Shown here: one piece after another, positions 6,310-15,748 of the stretch
Layout: every line of letters begins with the position of its first letter
How positions within the stretch are numbered: position 1 is the first letter of the stretch
Assembly (NCBI GenBank): GCA_030655015.1
Contig: JAURWJ010000030.1
Coordinates: 1-32,879, forward strand
Direction: 5' to 3'
DNA length: 32,879 bases
Source of the DNA: Methylotenera sp.
Lineage (GTDB): Bacteria; Pseudomonadota; Gammaproteobacteria; Burkholderiales; Methylophilaceae
Notes under the pieces: model-generated
What the model saw: the letters and a program-made list of their open reading frames with translations, nothing else
Told to the model about the DNA's origin: nothing
The model's database searches: none
Program-made: the position numbers and the translations under genes

Positions 6310-8849
6310 TCTGTACTGTCGTCAGTAACTAGTTTAATCAGTGTTTTAAAATCAAGCGCCAAGCACGCATTCATGGCAACGTCACAGTAGTCACGGTATT
6401 CTGGATGCTCAGCTCTGAATTTATTTAGCCAATCGCCGATATCTGTTACAGCGCCATTATCGATCATAGCTTTGAGCGGTGAAAGCATTTCAAGTGGAGG
6501 CTTGATAAGAGTATTCTCAGCTTTAATGCAGCTTGATGAATGATCGGTTTGCCATTCGATAGCCAGCACTTCACTGATATCTGCAAGTAAGGCATCAATA
6601 TCGAACGGCTTGAGATGAATAAAGCTGAACTGGAACTGGTCGGGTAAATGCTCTGGCCGTTTTGGTGGCGCGGCGGATAGTAAGATGACGGGAACCTTTT
6701 TCACCCACCAATCCTGCAAAACGTTCCAGCCGTCGCCATGCGCCATAAACTGGTCGCTGACCACCAAGTCCACCTGATCGCCAAGGTATTGCTTAGCATC
6801 ATTGGCGGAGCTTGCAATAAGAACCTTGAATCCAAAATTGACCAGCAACAACCTTAAAAGATTTTGGTTGTTAAGGTCATCATCGACCAATAGCACGGTG
6901 TACGTTTTGGTCAGGCTACGGCCATTAAATTGCGCATGGCTTGCAACGTTACTTGCCAGCGCACATTGGATGCTAAAGCTGAATACGCTACCTTTGCCAA
7001 GCTTGCTGTCGATGTGGATTTGACTACCCATCAGTCCAAGAAGCTGCTGTACGATCGCAAGCCCCATTCCATTGCCATCAATGCCGCTGGATTTACCTAC
7101 TGCCCCGCGCACAAACGGCTGTAATATCGTCTCGAATTCATTTGGCGCAATGCCGGCTCCAGTGTCCTGAACAGAAAAGTTTAACTGGCAGTATGTGTTA
7201 TCAATCAGACTAGATTCGCAAAGTAAGGTAATTTGCCCATGGTCAGTATAACGATTCGCGTTTGATAGTAAATTATCCAGCACCTGACGCAGGCGACGCT
7301 CGTCGATGATGATAGCCACAGGCATTTCACCTTTTTTAATCATCTGAAAGCGATTGCTGCCATGCTGTACCATCATTGCTGTTGTTTGTTCAAGCATAGA
7401 TAAGAAGCTAAACCAGTTGATTGGCTCAGGCTCAAGTTGCAGTTGGCCGGCCTCGCCACGTGAATGCTCAAGAATCTCGTCAATCATGCTGAGTAAATGG
7501 CGACCGCTACGTTTAATTTCAGCAGCACTGTCCTTGGCCGTGGAGTTCTGGATGCCGCGCTCTTGTAGCTCTGCATAACCTAATATCGTGTTAAGCGGAC
7601 TGCGGAATTCATGGCTCATTTTTGCCATAAAACTTATCCTGGCAGCCACATCTGCACGTGATTGAATAAAGGCTTCGTGGAACTCTTCCGAGCGCTTGAG
7701 CGTGCCAGCCAGAATAAGCGGCGTAGTGAATAAAAAATACCAAGAGAAACCAAACGACTGAACAATTGAGTAAGAAAAAACACCGTACGCGACCAAGGCT
7801 CGATAAACCAGCATGAGCATCAGAATACAGAAACTCACCACTAGATAACTCGCTGAACGGTAGCCGCCACGCCAAGCCAAGACGAATAATCCGAGGCAAC
7901 TTGAAATCATGCCAATCACTGCCAGCGGCAGAGTTTGTATCGCCTCGCCGTAATTGAAAAAGCAGGCCCAAAGCGTGGAGAGTAAAATGCCTATTGTTGA
8001 AAGTATTAATAGGCGGTTCAACGTGCCCTGGTAGTTGTGAATTTCTAGAAAACTGCGAACGAACAAGGTAAAGAAAATCAGTGTTAGACCAATGAATATC
8101 GCTTGAATTTCTAAAGGGAATGGCAGGGTATCTGGCCACAAATAAGCTTGCAATACACCGGTGTAACCCATATCCTGAAAAATCTCAAAAAACAAGGTTG
8201 CACCGAAATACAGGTAAGTTCTATCCCTAAGCTTGTAGAACACCATCAGGGTGAACACGGTCGCTAACATTAATCCGCCCAAAGCCAGCACCTGAAAAAG
8301 TTCTTTGCCTTGCTGGTAACGAAGCTGTGCAATCGGCTCCCACAGCGTGGCCTCAAGGTGGATAGCGCTTTCGGAAACCACGCGGAGGTAATAGATTCCA
8401 CTTTCACCTGATGCCAAAGTGATTGGCAGCATCGGATGCGTTGAAGCAATCGGCCGCTTTGAAGTAGGCACGCTCATGCCTGTATCAGTACGGTGCCAGC
8501 TTCCATCGGCATTCGCTTGATACAGCGATAAAAGCTGCAAACGTGGGTGCCCAATCTGAAGCCAACGTTCAATCTCATGGGTGCTAGGGTTGGTGAGGGT
8601 AAAGCGCAGCCAAAAGGCATCCCGACTAATGCCTCTAGCTAAGGCTTTTTGAGAGGTGCTGCTGAACTGGCATTGACCTGAAACGATTTGCTCAATATTT
8701 ACGCTAGGCTTGCTTTGACACCACGCTATTTGTGGTGACAGGCTTAATGAGGATTCATGATTAACACTAATGGCTGATAATGCAGGCGGTGACCACAAAC
8801 CAAGTAGCAACACGCCGAAGCAAAACAAGCAATGGCAAGTTAAGCGCAT
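6306..8849 (-). CDS. Hybrid sensor histidine kinase with 7TMR-DISM sensor and C-terminal receiver
   Basis: An 847-residue inner-membrane protein. Signal peptide at 1-26; periplasmic 7TMR-DISMED2-like domain at about 30-170; seven membrane helices at about 183-385; HisKA with phospho-His413 in MSHEFRSPLN; HATPase with N-box DNLLSNANRYT (about 525-535), G1 box DTGAGIAP and G2 box GNGMGLAIV; receiver domain at about 650-765 with the DDD acidic pocket, phospho-Asp699 in VVSDQFM and Lys747. The last 75 residues form a helical tail ending in a conserved-looking LDFKTLIKLV stretch; there is no Hpt domain. 7TMR-DISM domains are thought to sense carbohydrates or other small molecules. The gene lies five bases downstream of the response regulator, so the two are co-transcribed and probably form one signalling pathway. 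Confidence 0.9.
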   Translation of the reverse strand: MRLTCHCLFCFGVLLLGLWSPPALSAISVNHESSLSLSPQIAWCQSKPSVNIEQIVSGQCQFSSTSQKALARGISRDAFWLRFTLTNPSTHEIERWLQIGHPRLQLLSLYQANADGSWHRTDTGMSVPTSKRPIASTHPMLPITLASGESGIYYLRVVSESAIHLEATLWEPIAQLRYQQGKELFQVLALGGLMLATVFTLMVFYKLRDRTYLYFGATLFFEIFQDMGYTGVLQAYLWPDTLPFPLEIQAIFIGLTLIFFTLFVRSFLEIHNYQGTLNRLLILSTIGILLSTLWACFFNYGEAIQTLPLAVIGMISSCLGLFVLAWRGGYRSASYLVVSFCILMLMLVYRALVAYGVFSYSIVQSFGFSWYFLFTTPLILAGTLKRSEEFHEAFIQSRADVAARISFMAKMSHEFRSPLNTILGYAELQERGIQNSTAKDSAAEIKRSGRHLLSMIDEILEHSRGEAGQLQLEPEPINWFSFLSMLEQTTAMMVQHGSNRFQMIKKGEMPVAIIIDERRLRQVLDNLLSNANRYTDHGQITLLCESSLIDNTYCQLNFSVQDTGAGIAPNEFETILQPFVRGAVGKSSGIDGNGMGLAIVQQLLGLMGSQIHIDSKLGKGSVFSFSIQCALASNVASHAQFNGRSLTKTYTVLLVDDDLNNQNLLRLLLVNFGFKVLIASSANDAKQYLGDQVDLVVSDQFMAHGDGWNVLQDWWVKKVPVILLSAAPPKRPEHLPDQFQFSFIHLKPFDIDALLADISEVLAIEWQTDHSSSCIKAENTLIKPPLEMLSPLKAMIDNGAVTDIGDWLNKFRAEHPEYRDYCDVAMNACLALDFKTLIKLVTDDSTD

Positions 8850-8854
8850 AGGTG

Positions 8855-9733
8855 TTAATCGAACACCACATCAATGGACAGCTCTTTGAGCTGCTGCTGT
8901 TTGCGTAGCTCACGTGGCGAGCAACCAAAACGCTCCTTAAAAGCCGTTGAAAAAGAAGCCGCACTACCATAACCCAAATGATCTGCGATGCTTAGCAGAC
9001 TCGTTTCGGTTTGCGTTACTAATTCACGCGCCAGCCTCAAACGCTCTTCACGAATCCAGCCAAATATCGGCATACCAAAACTCGCCTGAAAAGCCTGATT
9101 AAGGCGCTTTTCATTAGTGCCTAAAAGTTTAGCCAGTGCCTCTGGCGACGGGGGAATGCGTAAATGCTCCCGCAAATATTGCGTGCTCATGCGGGTCAGC
9201 GCGGCATCCTTATGGTTATCTTGGCTGTCTATTGGGGTCGCTAAATCACCGGATTTTTCAGCAATCTGAGCTTTCATCCGGCGAACCATATCCAGATGCA
9301 CCTCCACTTTGGCGATGACTTCTTCTTCGCTGAAAGGTTTGCCGATAAAATCCACTGCGCCAAGCGCAAGCCCTTCCAGCCGACTTTCAAGATCACTTTT
9401 TGCACTCAAGAAAATCACTGGAGTATAACGAGTGGCTTCCTGATTTTTTAGCATCCGGCACGTAGCATAACCATCCAATTTAGGCATGACAACATCAAGC
9501 AAAATCAGATCAGGACTCTGTAGTATGGCTTTTTCAACACCCTCTCGACCATTAAAAGCCACCGATATTCGCATATTGCGTGACGACATCATGGATATCA
9601 GCAACTGAAGATCAACTGTCGAATCATCAATGAGCAAAACCTTGGGGTTTTCTATCGGATATTCTCTAGCATTTAAATGTGAATTGAGTAGCATAACCGT
9701 AAGAATATCAATTAAGTTCCCACAAAAACACAT
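8855..9733 (-). CDS. Response regulator, receiver plus AraC-type DNA-binding domain
   Basis: A 292-residue protein. Receiver domain at about 30-145 with acidic pocket DD36-37, phospho-acceptor Asp80 in LILLDVVMPKLDG, Ser110 and Lys132 in GKPF. The C-terminal AraC/XylS double helix-turn-helix spans about 182-280 (YLREHLRIPPS; SIADHLGYGSAASFSTAFKERFG, ending SPRELRK). The linker is short. Start is uncertain: ATG at 9733 or ATG at 9694, which removes 13 residues and still leaves the whole receiver; neither has a strong Shine-Dalgarno. It is the first gene of a pair with the hybrid kinase and is transcribed away from the TpsA gene, with only 118 bases between the two starts; that shared region is the natural place for it to bind, which would make the adhesin operon a likely target (inference). 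Confidence 0.92.
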   Translation of the reverse strand: MCFCGNLIDILTVMLLNSHLNAREYPIENPKVLLIDDSTVDLQLLISMMSSRNMRISVAFNGREGVEKAILQSPDLILLDVVMPKLDGYATCRMLKNQEATRYTPVIFLSAKSDLESRLEGLALGAVDFIGKPFSEEEVIAKVEVHLDMVRRMKAQIAEKSGDLATPIDSQDNHKDAALTRMSTQYLREHLRIPPSPEALAKLLGTNEKRLNQAFQASFGMPIFGWIREERLRLARELVTQTETSLLSIADHLGYGSAASFSTAFKERFGCSPRELRKQQQLKELSIDVVFD

Positions 9734-9851
9734 ATTGAGAAATATATTCTGCCAATTGAAAGTTTCATCCTCTACAGATAAAGAGTCGCTTGTAATTTAG
9801 CTGGACAATAGAAAGAAATCGTAATTGGTACATTAAAAGTGAGCAACTGCC

Positions 9852-12800
9852 ATGAATAAAATCTTTCGTTCAATATGGAACCACGCACGCCAAAGCTTTG
9901 TTGTGGTGGGTGAAACGGCTAAATCGCATACCAAAGCCAAGTCTAGCCGCGCAGCCATCATATTGTCGGCAGGCTCATTTTTATTGGTGAGTGCAACAGC
10001 ATTCGCCTCCGACCTCCCTACGGGCGGAGAAGTTGTAGGTGGCTCAGGCAGCATTGCTACCAATGGCAACACCATGACGATCAACCAATCTACCACAAAA
10101 TTGGCCATAGACTGGCAAAGCTTCAGCATCGGTCAGGGCAATACGGTTAATTTTGTTCAGCCTTCCGCCAGCAGCGTGGCGCTGAATCGCGTGCTGGGGG
10201 CTGATGTTTCTGTCATTCAAGGCGCACTCAACGCTAATGGCCAAGTATTTTTAATCAACCCCAACGGCGTGCTGTTTACGCCTACAGCACAAATTAACGT
10301 CGGCGGCATCGTCGCCTCTACGCTCAACATGAGCACCGCTGATTTTATGGCGGGCAATTACAAGTTTGAAGGCACCAGCAGTAACGCCATCATCAACCAA
10401 GGCAACATCACCGCCGTGGGCGATGGTAATGGCGGAGGCACCATTGCCTTAATCGCCGCCAAAATCACCAACACGGGCAGTCTAACGGCCAATAAAGGCA
10501 ATGTGTTACTCGGTGCTGGCAGCAAAGTCACGCTTGATCTCGGCGGCCCAGTCAAGCTGCAAGTCACCCAAGGGCAGATTGACGCCTTAATTGAATCCGG
10601 CGGCGCGATTAAAGCCGATGGTGGCACGATATTGCTCACGGCAAAAGCCGCAGGTGATTTAGCGATTAGCGTCATCAACCATACCGGCATTATCGAAGCA
10701 CAAACATTAAGTACTGGAGAAAAAGGCCAGATCACCCTGCTGGGCGAGGGCGAGCTGATTACCGTTAACGGCAAGCTTGACGCCTCCGCCCCCAATGGCG
10801 GGGTGGGCGGGCGCATTGTGGCTACGGGAAAGCGGGTGCTGATTGATAATGCCGCGCATTTGACGGCCAGCGGCAAAAACGGCGGCGGTGAGGTGCTGGT
10901 GGGCGGCAGTTGGCAGAACAGCGACTCCAGCGTGTATCAGGCCACCGGCACCATCGTCGCCCCCAATGCGAAGCTGGAAGCCAGCGCGATTGACAACGGC
11001 AATGGCGGCACCGTGGTGGCATGGTCGGATATTCACAACCCAGATTCCGTTACCCGTGCTTATGGGTCGTTTGAAGCCAAAGGTGGAGTGAATGGTGGTG
11101 ATGGCGGGAGAATCGAGACATCTGGTTATTACCTCGATGTAAATCAGATTCAACCCACTACGGATGCGCCAAAAGGAAATAAGGGTTTATGGTTGCTAGA
11201 TCCTGTTGGTATTACGATTTCAAATGCAGCCAATAATTTTCCCGGTTCCGAATGGAATGGGACTACATCCTTTTATAATACAAGCAATGATACTGTTATT
11301 AATACAAGTGACTTAGTTAACTGGGTTCAAGCTAATAATTTATTTGTTCAGACCACAGGCTATTTAACCGTTGCCAGTCCTATAAGCTATTCTAGTTCAA
11401 ACTATTTAATATTAATGGCTGCCGGTTCATTATCAGTCAATGCCAATATTACAAACAGCTCTAACGGATATATACGTCTTATTACCACAGAAGGTTACAG
11501 CGGTTCAATTAGCGGCTCAGGTAACATTTCAACTGGTGGGATATTCAAGGTGCAAGGTAGTTTAGGCAATACCACAGGCAGCTTGAGCGGCACAATAACT
11601 GCCTCTGAGATAGAGCTGATGTCTATCCAGTACACGTTTCAAAATAATACGGTAACGTTAAGCAATAATCTCATCACTTTTGCCGGTACTAATCCTGTTG
11701 CAATTATAAACACCGCTTCACAACTTAGCACCAAGACATTTAGCGGTAGTGGCTTAGTAAGGCTAAACACAAATGCCACCATAGGAGGACTTAGCAGTAT
11801 CTGGAAACTTGATACGAGTTTTTACACTGCGACAATATCAGGTTCTGGTGGAAGTGGTGTTAGTTCTATTGAAGGTAGTGGCGCAGTTGTTCTAACCACT
11901 TCGCAAAACTTTAATTATTGGGGTAGTTACTCTGGTAGTGTTACCGTTAATAGCGGTGGTTCAACATCATTGTCGGCTGAGACCTATACTCAGTCAATCA
12001 CAGTTAACTCGGGCGGAACCCTCGGTACTTCAGGTGCAGTAAATCTAAACGGTAGTTTGACTTTAAATGGTGGGACGCTGAATATTAATTCAGGCTCAAC
12101 TTTAACACTCAATAGATCTTCAAACTTGGCTATAAATAGTGCTGTGAATGGACAGGGTAACTTAAATCTTAATGCTTCAAGCGGAAATCCAGTCTATACA
12201 TTCAATGGAGATGGTTCACTTCAAGGAACTGTTACCATTGGTTCTGGTGCTATCGCAACCTTGAATCATGCTAATGCTTTTGGTAGTACAGGAGCGGTTA
12301 CGGTTAACTCAGGCGGTACACTTAATATTGGTAATGGTGTCACAACCAATGCAGGTAAAAGCATTTACCTAAACGGTACGGGTGTGGGCGGATTGGGTGC
12401 ACTTCGTGTCGATAGTGGTCTTGGAACTTTTGGTGGAAACATCACATTAGGTAGTGACACAACTATCGGGGCATCTAGCACCGGGTTAACACTGGGTGGA
12501 ACGGTAAACGGTGCTTATGCCCTCACAGCAAATAGCTCAGGAACAGTGACTTTTAATGGTGTAGTCGGTGGTTCATCACCTTTGACCTCTATCACGACTA
12601 ATTCTGGTGGTACTACCGTCATCAACAACAACATCAGTACCACGGGTGCTCAAAACTACGGTGACTATGTTTCTATAACAGGGGCAAGAACGCTGATTGC
12701 CGATAATGGACAATTCAACTTCACCGGTAGTGCATCATCTAACAACAATAATCTGATATTGCAAGGTGGATGGACTAATTTCTCATTGAGTGGGAATGTT

Positions 12801-15605
12801 GCGACAGGAAGTGGCTGGCTTCATCTTAAAAATCCTGGCACAACAGGGACACTTTCAAGTTCAGGATACTTAAGTGGTAGTGGACTCTTGACCCAAAATT
12901 TCGCTACAGTCAACCTGACCGGTGCCAATAACTTCGCCACGATTGCAGCGAACAACATCGGCACGGCATTCAACTACGTCGATGCGGATGCGCTGACCAT
13001 TGGTACGGTCAACAGTGTTTCTGGTTTGGCCTTGGGTAACGCAAAGATCAATGTCGCAACAACCTCAGGCGATTTAACTGTCGCAAACAATGTCACGACG
13101 ACCGATGCGACAACCACGGCCATCACCCTCACCGCTGGCAGAAGCATGGCGGCGGGAAATAATGCAGGCGGGGATATCAAGTTCAGCGGCACGCCAACCA
13201 TCAGTGCCGGCGCTAACGGCATCGTTCGGCTGTTTTCAGGCAAAGTCGATAACGTTACCTTCCCGACAGACGGTGCTTACCAGATAAAATACGGCGCTAA
13301 TGAAAGCACGACATTCGCCCCGGCGCTGGAAGCTGGAAAGAAATACATTATCTATCGCGAAATTCCGTACAACTTTGGCACAGCCATCTTGAAAGTGGAT
13401 ACCGACGGCAACGTTGAATTGGTGTCATCAGGTGGAGCCTATGCCAACCAGACCTATGGAGATGTGCTGATTCTGAGCGCCACCATTTCGACGGGCGCAT
13501 CGGGCGAGTTGCTCAATGGCTCAAGTGAAGTGGTTTGGTATCTGGGCAACGATCCATTGCTCACCAATGCAAATGCAAATGCTAAGCTAAATTTGAGTGC
13601 TTGCGCTGGCTTGACCAGTTGCACCCTTGAATACACCCTGGATGCGAGCACTCTGAATGCCGGCACCTACAGCAACTTGAAATATGTTTTCAGCGTGTCG
13701 AATACAGGTGCAACCTACGATAGCCTGACGCTTGACCCAAAGGCCTTGACGCTGAATAACTTCACAGCGGTCAACAAGGTTTACGATGGAAATGTCACAG
13801 CAGGATTCAGCGCTGACATTGTTGGGCGAGTGGGTGACGATACGTTGAATTTGACGGCTACTTTCGCCGATAAGAATGTCGGAGCCAGCAAGACGGTCAC
13901 TGCGGCAATTTCCAATGGCAATTACACCCTTTCGCCGACCACAGCGTTAGCAGATATCAATCGCCTGAATTCTGTCGCCTGGACTGGTGGCACTACCGGC
14001 AACTGGTTTGACCCAGCCAACTGGGCAGCTGGTGCTGTGCCTGACGTGGCCAATGTGGCCAACGTGGTGATTCCTGATGGCGTGAACGTGAGCTTTGACA
14101 GTGCAGGCACAGTGGTTGCACCTGCACAAACCGGCGCCGTCAGTGTGGATAGCATTTCCATGCCGAATGGTGAAACTTCGGCCGCACTCAGCTTGGTCGG
14201 AGGCCAGTTGAATGTTGCCAGCAGCCTCAATCTTGGCAGCTTCATCCAGAGTGGCGGTGCACTCGTCAATAACGGCATCTTCGAGGTGGCTAGTTTTAGT
14301 CAGTCCGCTGGTACTTTTAATGGGTCAGGCTCACTGACCGTCAGCAATAGCTTTAGCCAAACCAGTGATGGGCTACTTTCTCCGCTTGGAGCTGTCAACA
14401 TCACGCAAGCCTCGGGCTCCTTGACCTGGATGAATATCAGCACTGGCGGAGACCTGACCTTATCCAGTCTTGCCAATGCAATTGCTTTCGGTGCTACCAC
14501 AGTGGGTGGGGACTTGTCAGCCAGTACTCATGCAGGAGTGACACAAACCCAAGCCATCTCTGTGACTGGTACCAGTACCTTTATTGCAGACGCTGAAGCC
14601 AACCAGGATGCGATTCTAAACCACACCAGTAACGATTTTGGCGGTGCTGTCTCGTTTAGTGGTTTGAATGCAGGAGGGTGGCGGAACATCAGCCTGGCCG
14701 ACGCCAACGGCATCGAACTGGGCAACGTCACTGCCACAGGCACGCTGGGCGTGAGCGCAGAAGACGACATCAGTCAAACCAGCAGCAGCGTTATCGCTAC
14801 CACTGGCGCAACAACCTTGACTTCAATCAACGGCAATATCGTGCTAGACGGGCTAAATAATACATTTACGGGTCCAGTGAGTGCGACAGGTGTCGATATC
14901 ACTCTTGTTGCTGTTAATGCACTTGATGTGACCTTAACTGCTACGGGCAATAGCATGCTAACAGCAGGTGGAGATCTTAAGATTAGTGGTGAAACCAATA
15001 ATTTGAGTACAATCACTACGAATGGCGGAAATACTACATTTGGCGCAACGACGATTGCTGGAAATCTAGATGTCATCAGTGCTGGCACAGTCACGCAAAC
15101 AGGTGCATTAGGTATTACTGGGACAGCTACATTAGAATCACCTTCTAAAATAGATCTGTCTAATCCAAGCAATACATTTGGCGGCACAATTAAGGCAGAT
15201 TCCCCTAACAGTACGTTGGCGGGTGCTGGCGCTCCTTCTGTTGGTCCGTTAGTTGGGGCAATTTCAGGTGCGCAACAAATTGCATTATTACCTAACTGGT
15301 CACCTTTATTGACGATCTTTACTTCTGACAGCTCTGATGTAAACTTGGCTAGTCTAGCCGCTACTCGGCCATCTATCAGTGTTACTGGCTTTAAAGTCGT
15401 TGAAGTGGATCTTGAAAATATTGACAGAAACGCTGATGGAACGGCTAGGAGTGATGAGGTTGACCGTGCTGTAGGTGCCTTAATCAGAACAGCGATGAAT
15501 GACAAAACAGTCGGATCACCAGTGTTTCTTGTGCTAGATAAAGGCATTAAAATGCCAGAAGACGACGATGATGATAATGTCCGCAGAAAAGTTAACAGTA
15601 AATAA
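9852..15605 (+). CDS. TpsA: large haemagglutinin-like exoprotein of a two-partner secretion system
   Basis: A 1917-residue secreted protein. Residues 1-30 are an extended signal peptide (ESPR, MNKIFRSIWNHARQSFVVV), then a hydrophobic core with cleavage near AFA52. The TPS secretion domain covers about 53-300, with the diagnostic NPNGVLF at 136-142. The rest is beta-helix-like: Gly/Ser/Thr/Asn repeats with recurring VNSGGT (about 690-840), a YDG-type module with VYDG around 1311, a WTGGTTGNWFDPANW turn near 1377, and 60-75-residue repeats between 1540 and 1790. Near the C-terminus lies an EF-hand-like loop (Asp1858-Glu1869) and an acidic DDDDD run; no Cys pair or membrane anchor. The protein should be exported by Sec and moved through TpsB to the surface as an adhesin. 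First gene of the tpsA-PPIase-tpsB set. GC content varies sharply along the gene. Confidence 0.93.
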   Translation: MNKIFRSIWNHARQSFVVVGETAKSHTKAKSSRAAIILSAGSFLLVSATAFASDLPTGGEVVGGSGSIATNGNTMTINQSTTKLAIDWQSFSIGQGNTVNFVQPSASSVALNRVLGADVSVIQGALNANGQVFLINPNGVLFTPTAQINVGGIVASTLNMSTADFMAGNYKFEGTSSNAIINQGNITAVGDGNGGGTIALIAAKITNTGSLTANKGNVLLGAGSKVTLDLGGPVKLQVTQGQIDALIESGGAIKADGGTILLTAKAAGDLAISVINHTGIIEAQTLSTGEKGQITLLGEGELITVNGKLDASAPNGGVGGRIVATGKRVLIDNAAHLTASGKNGGGEVLVGGSWQNSDSSVYQATGTIVAPNAKLEASAIDNGNGGTVVAWSDIHNPDSVTRAYGSFEAKGGVNGGDGGRIETSGYYLDVNQIQPTTDAPKGNKGLWLLDPVGITISNAANNFPGSEWNGTTSFYNTSNDTVINTSDLVNWVQANNLFVQTTGYLTVASPISYSSSNYLILMAAGSLSVNANITNSSNGYIRLITTEGYSGSISGSGNISTGGIFKVQGSLGNTTGSLSGTITASEIELMSIQYTFQNNTVTLSNNLITFAGTNPVAIINTASQLSTKTFSGSGLVRLNTNATIGGLSSIWKLDTSFYTATISGSGGSGVSSIEGSGAVVLTTSQNFNYWGSYSGSVTVNSGGSTSLSAETYTQSITVNSGGTLGTSGAVNLNGSLTLNGGTLNINSGSTLTLNRSSNLAINSAVNGQGNLNLNASSGNPVYTFNGDGSLQGTVTIGSGAIATLNHANAFGSTGAVTVNSGGTLNIGNGVTTNAGKSIYLNGTGVGGLGALRVDSGLGTFGGNITLGSDTTIGASSTGLTLGGTVNGAYALTANSSGTVTFNGVVGGSSPLTSITTNSGGTTVINNNISTTGAQNYGDYVSITGARTLIADNGQFNFTGSASSNNNNLILQGGWTNFSLSGNVATGSGWLHLKNPGTTGTLSSSGYLSGSGLLTQNFATVNLTGANNFATIAANNIGTAFNYVDADALTIGTVNSVSGLALGNAKINVATTSGDLTVANNVTTTDATTTAITLTAGRSMAAGNNAGGDIKFSGTPTISAGANGIVRLFSGKVDNVTFPTDGAYQIKYGANESTTFAPALEAGKKYIIYREIPYNFGTAILKVDTDGNVELVSSGGAYANQTYGDVLILSATISTGASGELLNGSSEVVWYLGNDPLLTNANANAKLNLSACAGLTSCTLEYTLDASTLNAGTYSNLKYVFSVSNTGATYDSLTLDPKALTLNNFTAVNKVYDGNVTAGFSADIVGRVGDDTLNLTATFADKNVGASKTVTAAISNGNYTLSPTTALADINRLNSVAWTGGTTGNWFDPANWAAGAVPDVANVANVVIPDGVNVSFDSAGTVVAPAQTGAVSVDSISMPNGETSAALSLVGGQLNVASSLNLGSFIQSGGALVNNGIFEVASFSQSAGTFNGSGSLTVSNSFSQTSDGLLSPLGAVNITQASGSLTWMNISTGGDLTLSSLANAIAFGATTVGGDLSASTHAGVTQTQAISVTGTSTFIADAEANQDAILNHTSNDFGGAVSFSGLNAGGWRNISLADANGIELGNVTATGTLGVSAEDDISQTSSSVIATTGATTLTSINGNIVLDGLNNTFTGPVSATGVDITLVAVNALDVTLTATGNSMLTAGGDLKISGETNNLSTITTNGGNTTFGATTIAGNLDVISAGTVTQTGALGITGTATLESPSKIDLSNPSNTFGGTIKADSPNSTLAGAGAPSVGPLVGAISGAQQIALLPNWSPLLTIFTSDSSDVNLASLAATRPSISVTGFKVVEVDLENIDRNADGTARSDEVDRAVGALIRTAMNDKTVGSPVFLVLDKGIKMPEDDDDDNVRRKVNSK

Positions 15606-15640
15606 CTCAGGTTAGCCAAGACAAGTTAACTTGTAAGCTT

Positions 15641-15701
15641 AACCCGGATGTTTCATAAATTGCTACGCGATGATCGCGCGAATTTATGAAACATCCGGGT
15701 T
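15641..15701. repeat. Perfect 21-bp inverted repeat after tpsA
   Basis: Bases 15641-15661 (start AACCCGGATGTTTCATA) are exactly reversed at 15681-15701 around a 19-base loop that itself contains CGCGAT-G-ATCGCG, so the whole element can fold into one long hairpin. It lies between tpsA and the PPIase gene with no U-tract behind it. A separate perfect 14-base palindrome, ACAAGTTAACTTGT, lies just before it at 15621-15634. It may be a REP/MITE-type repeat, an attenuator that lowers expression of the downstream genes, or a processing/stability site. Confidence 0.9.
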
Positions 15702-15748
15702 GAAGTAAGTTCAATAGAGGTTATTAAATAGGAGTAGTCATCAATCGT

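Noticed and set aside
7609-8139. 176-codon - strand frame inside the hybrid kinase gene
   Set aside because: Out-of-frame shadow on the same strand as the kinase, whose domain content is unambiguous.
10358-10876. 172-codon - strand frame opposite the TPS secretion domain
   Set aside because: Antisense shadow produced by the repetitive GC-rich tpsA sequence; residues are a Pro/Ala/Leu-rich mix with no domain.
14774-15619. 281-codon - strand frame inside the 3' end of tpsA
   Set aside because: Antisense shadow of a low-complexity coding region; no start signal or family match.
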